From Zygnema cylindricum (Eukaryota; Streptophyta; Zygnematophyceae; Zygnematales; Zygnemataceae): 49,399 bases of DNA. This document shows, in pieces, positions 1 to 11,848 of this stretch. Made by a program: the position numbers and the translations under genes. Positions within the stretch are counted from its first letter, which is position 1. Each line of letters begins with the position of its first letter. The notes under the pieces were generated by a model. The model was not told the origin of the DNA and did no database searches. It saw nothing but the letters and a program-made list of their open reading frames with translations. Where the stretch lies: positions 1 to 49,399 of the forward strand of contig JBBHKE010001541.1 in the NCBI GenBank assembly GCA_037447655.1, read 5' to 3'.

Positions 1-105
1 TTTTTCATCAGGACCTATCACTTGTGTCGGCGGGAGAACGTTATCTAATCCTTCGTCATCTTCATCAGCGTCTCCCCACCGAAACTGATCCTTTCTGGCA
101 GCCAT
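1..105 (-). CDS. TIF3G1: eIF3 subunit G, N-terminal part (runs off window)
   Basis: This is the start of a gene for subunit G of translation initiation factor 3, a cytosolic complex that loads mRNA and initiator tRNA on the 40S ribosome; the subunit normally carries a zinc knuckle and a C-terminal RRM. The 35 codons visible read MAARKDQFRWGDADEDD and then LDNVLPPTQVIGPDEK. The pattern RWG followed by an acidic run, an LPP motif and QVIGPDE is the hallmark N-terminus of eIF3g in plants and animals. The start is the ATG at 103-105 on the minus strand; it is preceded by an A-rich leader and no upstream in-frame extension is seen. The zinc knuckle and RRM lie outside the window. Recognition is from memory of the family motif, not a search. 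Confidence 0.85.
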   Translation of the reverse strand, partial: MAARKDQFRWGDADEDDEGLDNVLPPTQVIGPDEK

Positions 106-3100
106 TTTCTGAGAATCAGAGAGCAGCGAGTTTACAAACTGAATGATTAAAAAAAAAAAAACGGTATTTTAGAGAAAAGAACAAGGAAAAAGAGTTGATG
201 GAAAGAAAATTCGACAAAAATTCCCAATGAATCAGTAACCTCAGGGGTTGGAATGGAAAAAGAAGGAAAACCTCCTGGCGGCTACACGTCTACGTTTCAA
301 TGCCAGAGAAAAGGCGAAGCAAAGGAGGACGTACGATTCCTCCAAGCTTAGGGTTTGGATTTTGGAACTTTTGCATGATGATGTGTAAAGAACTACAGAG
401 ACGTGTGCACCGTGTATCGGTATTAGTGTCGATGTTTTCTTCGCCGAGTTAATTGACGATCCCCGGTGCACACTTGTCCAATTTCAGTTTTGAGACCGAC
501 AATCGAAGGGTAAGATCCTCATCTTTCTATTGCGTCGGATTAAGAATCCAGCAATGTGGACGGAGAAAAGATAGTTTTAAAATAAATAAATAAAGTAAAA
601 AACCAATTGACGCTAATAACGATACATGGTGTAGTGTTCTATATCGTGCTATTCTAACTTCGATATGTACTTTGGTTTCGACAATCATATATCGAATCGA
701 TTTTCTAACAGCCAAAATTGATGACAACCGCGATACATAAATATTGATATCGCAGTACCATCAGTTTCCGTGCCATTATTTGATCAGTAACAAAAAAAAG
801 CGACGTTGTAGCCTTTACTTATGACGTTCCTACGAAGGACAGAATGAAAAGTTTGATAGCCAAACCGATCAGCCACGTTCGCAACTTTTACTATCTCGGT
901 TTGGATCGAAGTCAGTTCTTTTTTTTTACCCATTTTGTACATTGATGGCTTTTCCATCGCACGTTTCGTAATTAATTTTCTTTCATGGTAATTTCAAGGA
1001 ACACGGAACGCGTTATTAGCGTATAGAAATTATTAGTGTAAAGAAAAAATTAGCGTCATTCATTCTAATTTAGTGCCAAGAGAGACGTGGCAGATTATGG
1101 TTCACACCCTTAAATATTGTAGTTTATTATATTTAAGGTATCAATGCCAAGATTTTGGGGTGCCGATATAGCGTACATAAGGCTAATAACGATTCACGGG
1201 TGTAGAGGACAAAAAGGCCCAAAATGGCAGAATCCACATCTGGATCAATAAAAATGCCGTACACATGGAATACTCCCTTAAGTGCGCAGACGCCCGCCGT
1301 GGCAAGAGTAGGGTAGGTGACATATGTTCAAACTTTCAAACTTTATTGTAGAAGTTATAACGCTTTCATGATCGCGATAAGATAACTCGCACGTGTAAGG
1401 TTCGAAGAAGCCACTGCAATGTTCTTTGGTTGCGCAATACATCCTGTTGCCACAACTACAGTACAGTAATTTGCCCACATTCTTTGGTGCTGGAATGAAA
1501 GCTACATATTATAAAGCCAACCGAGAGCTCCACTGCAATTTGACCAGCCGTGTACCAGTTGCAGAGCGAACTATTCTTTCGCCTTTTACTAAAGAATACC
1601 GTGCAACTCGTACAGACAGCGGCATATACTAATTTTTGGGAAGCCTCACAGGAGGCTCCACAATAAAAGAAACTTGGAAGCGATCATAAATTGGAGATTC
1701 GGAACACACAGCGAACTAAACACTGTTATATTACAATTGTTACACTAATTGGGTCCGTCACGAGTCAGTTGTATGATGAATTGGTACCGGTCTTGGATCT
1801 CAATGCGTACCATGCAACGTCATCCACGTGTAGTCAGTCACAGGCGATAGGGCACACTCAAACGGTTCAAAGGGTTAATTCGGTCAAATGCTGCACTCCT
1901 ACTGGTGTTGGAACTAAGACCGGACCTACATACATGTTACATAAATTACATAAATGGCCAAGGAGGACTTTTGGCTGATAAGTTGGTTAGTACACCGCCC
2001 ATGATCTTTAGCTTTGAAGAAAAAATAGTGTAAATTCTAATTTAGTGTTATTAACGTTATTTTGTGTATAGGTGACGAAAAAAAAAAAAAAAAAAAAAAA
2101 AACATTACAATTAATTTTGGCACCTACTGCCAATTTGTTTTTAGCTTTTAAGTTCAGTTGTCATCAACATTATTTCAAATGCAAATAGACTACCTTGACA
2201 GCATCCGGCGGGTGGAGTACTTGTGGGGTTTGGAAATCGTACAAGGCATACAAATCAACAGTAAAATTTAACAGTATTTTAGGTTATTTTAAACTATCTT
2301 ACGGTTTACGTTAAGTAATGTTCGCGCCATTTCCGACGACTAACAGCTATTTAAAGTTAAATTACATGCGAGTCTCAGTTAACTTTGTAGACATGAAATA
2401 CCACAAAGACGCTCTGTGCGAAAACAGACTTGTCCGTACATATTGCTAATTTTCTACGAACATAATATAAAGGGACTAACAATAATGAAAAATCTACATA
2501 TTAATGGTCAATTCTGTTTTAACGTTACAACACTAAATTATGATTTTGAGCTAAAAAAAAAGCTGCAACAGAACGAGTGTTATTAACGCTAACATCGATG
2601 GCCAGTGCAGTTTGTTGTCCTCTGCATGTCTTTGTTAATTTTTTCTTTCGTTCAGCCTGTTTTTCCTTCTTGTTTGCTTCCACCCCACATTGGGTCTTTC
2701 AGTATGATAAGAACAACATAGCATTTTGTCCATCAAATGTATGTGTAAATATTACTTTGCCATGATAAGAACATGTAGCAAATTGCCTTGCTTCATGCGT
2801 CAGATTGAGCATTCATTGGTAAATCAATGTAAATAGCATTACATGGTGCATTAGTAGCAGAATTACCGGCATTATGCTGGCTTGAACAGACTGGTCTATC
2901 CAATCTCAGCATTTCAATTAGTTGTTATAATGAGCAGAGACATCCTCAAAATACCAAGTACTTACAAGACTTCATCTTCTTGCATTTTCACTCTATGCTT
3001 AGATTGTAAAGTCCCTCATTGCCACTGTTCCATACTTTTCCATGAAACCTTTTCAAATGTTATCTTTTAATGTTTTTATTTCATGTACACATCATGTACA

Positions 3101-4640
3101 CACAGACAGAAACGGAAGTAGCCTGAACGGAGTCTTTTGCGTATACAAAAAGTGTTACAAAACAATCAGTATGACCGAATTCTACTTGTCAGTGCCGAAA
3201 ACAATACCCTCCAGCACAAATTTCTGGAGACAGAAGAACATCTTGAATGTGAGTAAACATTAAATTATTTTATGCCTTCCACCAACATGTCTGCATAGCA
3301 TTACTGTTGTGGTTGCACGACAAAAGAATTCATTTATTCTATCTGGTCACCTTGACATTGACAATGCTGACTATCGTCTAGTTGAGTTTCAGAAATCCAT
3401 TCAGCATAAGCCGAGATCATGGTTCGTGAGCTAGCTGGCAGGCACTTCATGTAGTAAACTGAATGATCCCAGAAAGAAGACATCTTACAGAAGCTACAAC
3501 AGATAACATTAAGGCAATAAAATTGCAAGACAGCTGTCAATAGCTTTACACCTGACTTTTCAAGACAAGAATTGAACTTGTAGGATTGTGAACACTATCC
3601 ATCACGATTAGGGCTTTTAACACAGTCAGTTACACATTTTTAGAACCAAAACCAACAATTCACCACCATACTCCACCTGTTAAGCAGTGTAAATCAATTA
3701 ATAGTAATGATTCCCTAGACTAGTATCGACGATTAGATAACTTCCATTCTAATCATGAAAGTGATTACAGCACAAGAAAAGAAAAGGAAATCATCATTTA
3801 CAGAGCTGCTAGTAAGTTAAGTCGCCTTTAAAAAAAGGTAGAGGCCAAAGCATGATCCAGTAGAATGCTTCAACAAAAGTAACAAAATGTTGACTTATCC
3901 ATTTCTAACACCTTAAATCGTGACATTGCATTACATCGTGCACAGCAACACTAGAGCTTAAACACAAAGCTACTACAGATTACACTGGTTTAAGAGGACC
4001 TACAAAAAAATTGCAGATGCTCCTAAAACACAAAAATATCAAGGGCTGCAAAGAGAGCTTGAAGTGCCATGCATGACTAACACACTTCTTCATCACAAAC
4101 TTGTGATTCCACCATCCGGATAAGAATTACAATCAGACAACAACAAGAGACAATCAGTTCAGATATTTTGGGTCAAAACTGTAGAGACTAGTTCAGCTCA
4201 CCGTGTTAATTAGAGCTTCAGTTATTGCAATTGCCTGTACAAAATGGTTCCACAACCTACGGTACAAAAGTATTATTTTTCAAGACATGCTACAGAAAGA
4301 TGCGATCTCTCACTTGACAAGTGACAATTTCCAAAAAAAAAAAAATGTAACCCCTGCACCAGAGAATAGTCATAATTGTTAAACGGCAGAGGTGTAACTA
4401 GCTAAAAGAATATTGCCCTTTCTTGGATCAAAAGCCAGCCACATCAACGTTCAGATTCTTACTATAAAACAGATTCTATCTTCCAACATTCTTCCAGCCA
4501 CCCAGTCTATCAAGAGGCTACTTGCAGTCTGCCAAATTGCACAAGCACACCTTCCTAAAGCAAAGAAACAGACAGAAAAAAAAAAATTGAGTATAGCTTC
4601 CAACAGTACAAGAAAGATTGATGTCTTGTGGCCTTTCTCA
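106..4640. other. Intergenic, AT-rich, no gene recognised
   Basis: The first few hundred bases are the leader and promoter side of the eIF3g gene. The rest is AT-rich with only short open frames that look random. Around 600-650, 960-1070 and 1130-1200 are degenerate stretches of the type GCTAATAACGATTCACGGGTGTAG and runs of TTAGCG/TTAGTG with A-tracts. These resemble the ends of the TA-flanked element at 6260-6882 and are probably old relics of that family. An A-tract lies near 2078-2101. No RNA gene was found. Confidence 0.5.
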
Positions 4641-5089
4641 TTACGGCTCAATGGCGTGCTCCACTGCATGCTTACGAAATCGCAGTTCACCAAAGTGCTG
4701 TACCTCAGCATCACCAGTGTGAAGAGGCTCGTCTCCTAACATTTCCATCAATGATCCACAGCTGCGAGACCGGCTTCTCAGAAATACTTTTTTTGGCCGT
4801 GCACTTGGAACTGAAACAGCAACTGGAAAAAAAGGTGACTGAAGACACCTGGGACTATTTGGTGCTGTTTGTGAATCTAAAGAAGAGAGTTTCGGTTCTC
4901 GTTTAATCAGATGTTCAGGAGGTGATTCTGGTCTCTCTTGCACAATAAGACGCCACTTGCAAAACTGCCAAATCCTGACGATCCTCCAGTCGCGACCTTC
5001 GTGTCGTTAGGAAGAGCTTGTGAATTCAGGCCATTAATACGCTCTTGGAGTATATTGGCAGCTCTCATCTCCTGCTGAGACCTTCCCAT
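4641..5089 (-). CDS. Uncharacterised protein, reading frame broken once
   Basis: I do not recognise this protein. From the ATG at 5087-5089 the minus strand reads MGRSQQEMRAANILQERING and then a Gly/Ser-rich stretch up to about 4950; this frame stops at 4907. A second frame takes over without a gap: VQERPESPPEHLIKREPK, a Pro/Ser-rich middle, the basic run RSRSRSCGSLMEM, and an acidic/aromatic end HFGELRFRKHAVEH, stopping at 4641. Both halves have protein-like composition, and they overlap where one base would join them near 4940-4955. A true intron does not fit in so short an overlap. The likely readings are a sequencing indel, a recent frameshift, or two unrelated chance frames. Total length would be about 150 residues, with no membrane segment or known domain seen. 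Confidence 0.4.
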
Positions 5090-6259
5090 GATGTACAACT
5101 TTGATTCACAAACACTCTCTACTAAATACTCACTTTATCCTGGCTCTTCTTCGACAACAATCGATCAGACTTTCTTCAAAAAAAAAATGAGCCTCCAGTA
5201 AAAGGAAATTGTTACAATATTTCAGGAAAACGCCAAAAAATGACACGATGAAGGTGAAAACTATTCGAAAGAATAGCCGCTGCGCTGTCAAAACTCCAAT
5301 CAAATTCAAGGAAAAAGAAAAGACAGACATTCACTGCCTTGCAAATGTGTTGTGGCCCTTCTATTCTTCAAAAAAAGAGATACACCAGTACTAACAAAGC
5401 TGGAACAATTAATATCCACAAGGATATAATATCAGAGAGTGACGATACTACAAAACCAATTTCTCAAATCAGTTCGTGAAAAAGTTACAAAAAAAAAACC
5501 TATAAAATAATCTCTCTCCATCACTAACCGCGCACAAATTGACAGTTCGGACAGCTCCGTTCCTAGCCTCCCAGCAGCCATAGTCTGGCAAAAGCAAATG
5601 TACACAATCGACTTCTTGAAAATGCTTCGCTGTCTGCACTGCTAGAATTCGGGTTGGCAAGCATGCGAATCGGCTCAAAAGGAATCAACGAATAGAAACG
5701 CTCGAAAATGTAAAAGCTCGTCGTACGAGATCGTAGAGTAAGGGTCTCGTCGCATACAAAAATCTCGCACGTTTAACTGGTAACAGCCAACGGGAATCAA
5801 TAACCAGCAGTTGGGGTTATCATCCCAAAAAAACAGGGATTTTGAGTTCACGACAATCAAACTGGGAACAGATACATCGAACGTCCAGCCTCCAAAAGAG
5901 AAATCCAGTTTCTGAAAAAGATTCGATTACTGCCAGTAAAATTAATATACGTGGCATGGAATACGGCGTTGTGTAAAAAGTAAACACGTACACACAAGGA
6001 CAACTGGAGTTCATGGTATACTGTATTTATTAACGTTAAAATAGCATTTACGGTATTTTTGGGAACTTCTCATTTAGTGTTGGCTACACCGTGAATCGCT
6101 ATTAGCGTTAATAAATAATTAATGTAAAAAAAAAATTAATGCTATATTACAGTAATTCCACGCCCCCTAATTAATAACTCTAATTGTTTTTTTACGTTAA
6201 TATAGGTACAGTATAATTAGAGCTAATAATTCTAATTTGGACAATTTTAAAATAGTGTA
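5090..6259. other. Intergenic, no gene recognised
   Basis: This is upstream sequence of the 4641-5089 reading frame, so it probably includes its promoter and leader. Short open frames on the minus strand at 5130-6014 have no recognisable composition. From about 6020 the sequence becomes AT-rich and holds a degenerate copy of a repeat end (TACACCGTGAATCGCTATTAGCG near 6088-6110) like the element that follows. Confidence 0.45.
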
Positions 6260-6882
6260 CAGTACACCGCGAATCCTAATTAGAGTAATGAAAAAATTAG
6301 AGTACAAAAACCAAAAAAAAATTAGAGTAATGAACGCTAATTTATGTGATAGATCTTTTTCAACTATGAAGTTTACTCTAATTTATTTAATCATTCTATA
6401 TTAGGTTATGTCGGCATAATTTTTTGCGTGATAATTATGAACACTAAATTACGTAGATGTACAAAATATGTCAGTCGGTATAGTATTGACGTCATTATGA
6501 CGCTGGTACTATTTGTCGCATTCAATGTCAGTTAAAGTTCACACAGACGACGATGCTGTCAACGGACGAGAGCTATGCAAACGGATTTCTTTCGATGTGA
6601 TTGATTTTTTTGTTTAGTGCGATTTCACATGCGAGCGCGATTCTATAAAATCATTATTTGTACTTTTTACTTAATAAAGTACAATTTTGCACGGTCGGAG
6701 GTCGTCCGTACTCCACACTATTCAAAACGAACTTATATTATAATTAAAAATGCTAACTAAACTTTACCTTAAATAGAATAATGAAAAAATTAGAATCATT
6801 TACTCTATTTCATGTGATAGAGTCGAAATTTCGAGCGACCGAATTAGAGTAATTTACTCTAATTACGATTTGTGGTGTACTG
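6260..6882. mobile_element. TA-flanked mariner/pogo-like non-autonomous element
   Basis: The left end reads CAGTACACCGCGAATCCTAA and the right end, reverse complemented, CAGTACACCACAAATCGTAA; both continue into TTAGAGTAA. The inverted ends are flanked by TA on each side (6258-6259 and 6883-6884), as expected of Tc1/mariner/pogo transposons. The 623-bp interior is very AT-rich, repeats AAAAAATTAGAGTA-type motifs and codes for nothing, so it would move only with a transposase supplied elsewhere. Relics of the same ends occur at 18777, near 6088 and around 1130-1200. Confidence 0.7.
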
Positions 6883-7179
6883 TACAGTACTTGATTCCTG
6901 GTAAGTGTCGTCTGTGATCGTACGTAAAGCTGTACGGCAGATATGGCTGAATTTTACCATATCGTACAAACAGGGAACAGCAAACAAGGGCTAAACCACG
7001 TGGAAAACACATCCCGACCGTAGGATAAGAAGTTTGGAGTGGTCGTGGACTGGTCAGATAAATCCACATTTGATAGTGGCCAAAAATATAAAGGACAAAA
7101 GCCACGTTTGAAAAACATAAAAGGTATTGGAGTGAATTCTTCGTAAGTGTGAACACTAACAATTCACTGACCCTCTTAA

Positions 7180-7957
7180 GGGTATGTCCCCATTTACTTG
7201 TAACTTAGAGAACTTGCTTTGTATTTTAGCACGGATCCGCCGGACCCGGTTTTCAAGTGTCCCTATGTGTAAGAACGTAATCGTAACTTACGTTTGTGAC
7301 GATTGTATACGTCGACAATACATGTGACGACTGTCAACGTCTACAATCTGTGTTGTCGCACGATATTTTTTGGAACTACTTGTGACGTCGCATGTCTTAC
7401 CGTGACATTGTAGACGTACCGCATTCCAGCGTGTGGAGTTTCACGGTTGAAGAAGATGCGCTTTGCCTTTGCGTCGCCTGTCCGGTCGACGTGAAATGGC
7501 ATCAGAATTTCGAGACCCCTGCAAAAAAAAAATCCGTACAGAACAAAAACGGACAAAACCAAACAAACTGTGTACTTTACTCTGTCGTATTGAGCGCAAA
7601 CGGATAAAACATAGCGAATTTTGTACTTTTCTTTGTCCTTGGAAATCGTATGAAACTTTTCAAAAATTACGTCACGTGCGAGTATATGTTCCTATTTGTT
7701 TATCGAAAATACCTAGTTTTAAAACACATCGCGCATGTGTTTTAAACATTAGTTTGAAGATGACGTTTTTTGTCGTGGAAGTGGGTCGAAAAACACAAGA
7801 CGACAAATTTTCGTACATTTAAAGTTCGAGGATGACGCAAATTGTACTCTACAAATTTGCGAATCCTTCGTACGGTTGCAACTTAGGCAGTACGGCGCTA
7901 AGTTTTACAGGAAAACGATAGAAAAAAACCCTTACTTATGCACATGGGGACATACCC
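7180..7957. mobile_element. Harbinger-like MITE, copy a
   Basis: This 778-bp non-coding element has terminal inverted repeats GGGTATGTCCCCAT... and ...CATGGGGACATACCC. It is flanked by TAA (7177-7179) and TTA (7958-7960), an imperfect 3-bp duplication of the TWA type seen with PIF/Harbinger transposons. Interior landmarks shared with copies c and d are GTGACGATTGTATACGTC on the left and AAACACAAGACGACAAATTT on the right. No transposase is encoded. The superfamily call rests on duplication length and GGG ends only. Confidence 0.75.
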
Positions 7958-8391
7958 TTAGGGTTAATGGTTTTTTTCACCGCTTAAAACATCTTTTCCC
8001 CATACACGCCTGTCGGGTTAAAGATCTGACGGTTGCGATTGAAATCTAAAATTCTAACTTTCTGGTTGGCGGTCTCCGTGTAGAAATAAGACAGGTGTGT
8101 ACGGAGAAAAGTTGTTTTAAGGGGGTGTCCCCATGTAATCGGTACTTTGATAAAGTATTTTGGACTGTAGTAAAGATTTTCCGTACTACTTCGAAGAGCG
8201 TCCTAATGTGCGAAAATGACATCGGAACTTTGAAATGTGACGGTTGTAGACGTAGGTACAGTTTGTGACCATTGAAGACGACTACAAAACTTTCGACGAT
8301 TGGTGACGGGTTTTGATGAGGTTTATTGACGGGCTGGATTCTCTTGTCCGGGGGTGGGAAAAAAGGAAACGCCAAAATGCGTTCACATGAC

Positions 8392-8836
8392 TAGTGTTGT
8401 ATTTCGGTAAAAAAATTATCGCGGTAACACAGATACCGATAGTTATCGGTTATCGAACGGTAAGAGTTACCGATATATTTGTACTTTTTGTACTTTCTGT
8501 CTGGAGTACACATTGCAGGTTTTTTGTGGATCCCAAGGAAGAAAGGGACAAAGCCATGGCGTACATCGTTTTAACTGGAGCTGTACTGTAGACGTACATA
8601 TTTATGCCGGCTACTGTACTTTCGGCTTGTAGAAATGATATGATTGGAAGGGAACCTCACTCGATAGGGATGTGAGTAGGGCGCGTCGGGGGAATAACGC
8701 GAACGGTTGAGTGAACTGGACGTACATTTATCTGTACGGTACGTACAAATATATCCGTACCGATATATCGATTATCGGCAAACCGAAAAAAGGCCCATAT
8801 CGGTTATCGACAAATCTTTACCAATACACAACACTA
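8392..8836. mobile_element. hAT-like MITE with near-perfect 8-bp duplication
   Basis: The termini are TAGTGTTG at 8392-8399 and CAACACTA at 8829-8836, perfect 8-bp inverted repeats that continue imperfectly inward. Flanks are CACATGAC (8384-8391) and CACTTGAC (8837-8844), seven of eight identical, as expected for an aged hAT target duplication. The interior has several CGATATATCG-type palindromes and no transposase. It is a relative of the element at 22825-23286. Confidence 0.75.
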
Positions 8837-9131
8837 CACTTGACGTCAAACATAAAGTACATTCAAAGTATCGACTTGACGTTTGCTATACTTTTAAAGA
8901 ATTGATTTTTTTGTATGGCTAAAGTTTTTCTCGTACGTAACTGCGTTTTGGGTCAAAACGACAAAAAAAAGCATAGATGTCCTATGCGCTTAAAACGCAC
9001 GGAGTAAACTAACGAATATTACGTAGAGTGCGTATAAAACAATTTCAAACTTTTAAAATTCTTAAGTAAATTCGTACTTTTTTTTTGGACTTCCAAATTT
9101 CAAAAATTTTCAATATTCAATACCCTAAAAA

Positions 9132-9218
9132 ACTGAGAAGTGCAACGAACTCGCGGCGAGCGCTGTAATTTACGGCGTATCCAACGTCGGCTTCCTTCTA
9201 AAGACAGAGTGGAGGACA
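9132..9218 (+). repeat. Direct repeat, left copy
   Basis: The stretch ACTGAGAAGTGCAACGAAC to the edge of the solo LTR is matched by 10622-10709 with roughly 80-85% identity by eye. The match resumes after the LTR in the AAAATACGCGCGCGCAAATGA stretch. The two copies bracket the tandem array 10313-10600. Confidence 0.7.
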
Positions 9219-10253
9219 TGTTGAAATTTATAGATTCTAGAGTATTTTCTAGGTTTAAATATGTTTGTATAAAAGGAAAAAAAAAGGACGGACAGCCTGC
9301 CTCCACCTCCGCTCTCTAGCCCCCATACTTGTTGTACTCACTGAAGGTTAGAGAGGGTGGTTGATCCATGGCTGCCTTAGTTCAACAGGCAGCTATTTTT
9401 AGTAGGTTACTAAAAATATACTTGACGGACCAGAGATTTGATCCCGGTACCTACAGTTCGTCAAGTTGGCCGGTAGCGGTCACCTTTATCCTAATAGACA
9501 AGGACCAATGCTAACTGCTATAGTATGTGATAAATACATATATAATTCGGGTGAATTAAATCCATTTAACTACAACTGTTTACGGCGTACATAGATTCAG
9601 TTTTAAAAAGTACGTCGTACGATAGTAATTCAAAACGGATACCACGCATTTTGTTTCGACAGCGAAACAAATGCCGCGCAAGTATTTATTGCGGCTAAGA
9701 TTGCGTTTCGCATAAAATCCAACGGCGCACATCATCGCCGAAATCCCGCAGTGGTCACTTTGGCGTTTTGTGACGTGGCCTGACCTAGAGCTACGTGGAA
9801 AGATGACATTCGGTCATAGGAATTTCGAGGAACGTACGGACGAGTGAAATACGGACACGCGTCCGCTTAATAGCCTTGTCGTACATAGGTCGTACAAAAG
9901 GTACACCGGCAGCAGTACTTTTTGTACGGTACAGTTGTCCGATTAGTCCGTACTTCAATAGATAGAAGTTATTAGAGGGAATAACGACTTAGAAAATTTT
10001 GGTAGGTAGTCACCTCTCTCTTTGAGAGTTTGTACAAATTGGCATTTTTACTGCTTCATAACTTATCGCCTGGCTGGGCGTTTTCAGAGATTCTTTTTCT
10101 TACGGACTCACGGGAGTCCAAGCTGCACAGGGGTACATTCAGATTGTCAGCTTGATTGCCTGGCCAGCAGTGGCTGTGGGTTAAAGTGGGCTAGTTAACA
10201 ATTATATAGAGGCTTCTTGTATTCTGTAGTCCAATGGAGGACACAGAATTGCA
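9219..10253 (+). mobile_element. Solo copia LTR S1
   Basis: This 1035-bp LTR starts TGTTGAAATT and ends CAGAATTGCA. It is flanked by the 5-bp duplication GGACA (9214-9218, 10254-10258), which shows a complete insertion reduced to one LTR by recombination. It has the shared LTR design: an antisense tRNA-like module at about 9421-9511, a U3 inverted repeat GTACAAAAGGTAC/GTACTTTTTGTAC near 9893-9938, and the GGACTC-ACGG-GAGTCC hairpin near 10101-10116. The fragment inside element B (25315-25624) is its closest relative in the window. Confidence 0.9.
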
Positions 10254-10312
10254 GGACAGACGAAAATACGCGCGCGCAAATGACGCAAAACGGCTCAAGA
10301 AAGCCGCCGTTG

Positions 10313-10600
10313 GAGATGCCATAAATTCCGTCGCTCAGATAAATTACGCGTGCGAGACGTCATAAATTCCGCGGCTCGTCGCTCAGATAAATAAATACGG
10401 GCGCGAGACGCCATAAATTCCGCGACCTCGCCGCTCAGATATATATACGCCTGCAAAACGCCATAGGTTCCACGGCTCGCCACTCAGATAAAAATATGCG
10501 CGCGAGACGCCAAAAATTCGCGGCTCGCCACTCAGATAAAAATACACGAGGGAGACGCCAAAAATCCGCCGCTTGCCGTTCAGATAAAAATAAGCGCGGG
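10313..10600 (+). repeat. Minisatellite, six units of about 49 bp
   Basis: Six tandem units of about 42-51 bp follow the pattern GAGACGCCATAAATTCCGCG, GCTCGCCGCTCAGATAAA, then a GCGC-rich end. The array is much richer in GC and CpG than its surroundings and lies inside Harbinger-like element b. The open minus-strand frames over it are by-products of the repetition. Confidence 0.85.
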
Positions 10601-10621
10601 CAAATGAAGCGAAAGTGCAAA

Positions 10622-10709
10622 ACTGAAAAGTGCAACGAACAAGTGACGAGCGGCGGAATTGACGGCGTCTCCAACGACAAGCTTCCTTCTGAAGACGGAG
10701 TGGAAGACA
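10622..10709 (+). repeat. Direct repeat, right copy
   Basis: This is the partner of 9132-9218, starting ACTGAAAAGTGCAACGAAC and ending GAGTGGAAGACA. It lies directly to the right of the minisatellite, so the array is enclosed by a direct repeat. Confidence 0.7.
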
Positions 10710-10958
10710 AAAAATACGCGCGCGCAAATGAAGCATTTTTTTTAGTGTCCCTACAACTTTTTGTACAGTGTGAGACATACCAAATTTACGAAAGCTACGA
10801 TACAAACGAATACTACGTAGTTTTCGTAAAAAAGCACAAATCCGTACGAATTCGACATCAATGGAAAAAGTTCGATACTTTAACACATGGGGACATACCC
10901 TAATAATGATTCATGGTTTAGTATACACTCTCTTCGTAAAAAACAACGGTTATGTACC

Positions 10959-11836
10959 TGCAATTCTGTGGTCTCCATTGACCCATAGAATGAGCAGCCT
11001 ATATAAAGCCTATAGGATAATATTTGCCCCTTCTACTTTCCCGCTGAATAAGCGCCTCCCAGGGCACACAAATATTCTGACCACTCTCACCCCTGTGAGG
11101 ACAAGACTCCCTTGAGTCAAACGCAAAAAGAATCACTGAATATGGTTGGTCAAAGATGACCTTTATAGTTAAAAACTCTCTTAGAGAGAGGTACCTCAAT
11201 TTCACTAAGTCATGGTCTGCCTACATACGACTGCCTACTACTAAAACCCTAGTCCAATAGAAACACTATATAGTACAAGAAGGTACATTAGGCGATGTAC
11301 TTATTGTACGCCATTGTACGACATGGCTTTCAAAGTGACGTTTGTCAAAACGGGAGCCATGGTTCCTCCTCCCATCTTCTTCGGTATCCAATAGTATGGT
11401 GCCACGTGGCATCGCGTGACGCTATCCCCAAGGCCGCCGAAAGTTTATTGCAGGTGGCGGCTGCAATTGTGGCCATCCGATCAGTTGTATTTATGCGGCT
11501 TCAATTCGCTTCCATGCATGAATTGATTAATGTGTGTTTTCGTTAGTTTGCTGCAAATTAGCCCGTTTTACAAATACATAAATATGCGTAAAACGTATTA
11601 CGTATATCGTTTCGCTAGTGCCTTAATGGATAAAGATAAGGTCTAAGTAGTATTCCGTAGACGCCGGTTCAAATCTGGCTAGAGGCAGTATTTTGCTAAC
11701 AAATAGTAAAATACCTTCTATTTCATTCTCCCTCCTAATGACGCGGCAGCCATTGCGTGCCTTTGGTTCTCTCTTTCTCTCTCTTTACATTCTAACTTAA
11801 CTATAAAACTGAACTATTAATTACCTCTTTTCAACA
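10959..11836 (-). repeat. 3' LTR of element A
   Basis: In + orientation it starts TGCAATTCTG and ends CTCTTTTCAACA. A tRNA-like segment reads on the + strand at 11613-11687: a D-arm-like GCCTTAATGGATAA, a GTCTA/TAGAC stem, and the B-box-like GGTTCAAATC in a T-arm-like hairpin (GCCGG/CTGGC). The leader hairpins are recognisable on the minus strand: GACTC-AAGG-GAGTC and CTCAC-AGGG-GTGAG near 11091-11120. Confidence 0.9.
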
Positions 11837-11848
11837 CTCCTGTTAATT

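Larger units (their letters stand above)
8121..10900. mobile_element. Harbinger-like element b, host of a hAT MITE, a solo LTR and a minisatellite
   Basis: The ends read GGGGGTGTCCCCATG and CATGGGGACATACCC and are flanked by TAA on both sides (8118-8120, 10901-10903). The 2780-bp span includes a later hAT-like insertion (8392-8836) and a later solo LTR (9219-10253); without these it is about 1.3 kb. Its own interior contains an 88-bp direct repeat (9132-9218 and 10622-10709) and the tandem array 10313-10600, both absent from the shorter relatives. No coding sequence is seen. Confidence 0.7.

Noticed and set aside
11613-11687. Functional tRNA gene in the LTR of element A
   Set aside because: D-arm and T-arm are recognisable, but the acceptor stem does not pair properly and the middle loop is 12 bases. 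It is a tRNA-like relic or mimic, and its right copy (18375-18451) has a weaker T stem.
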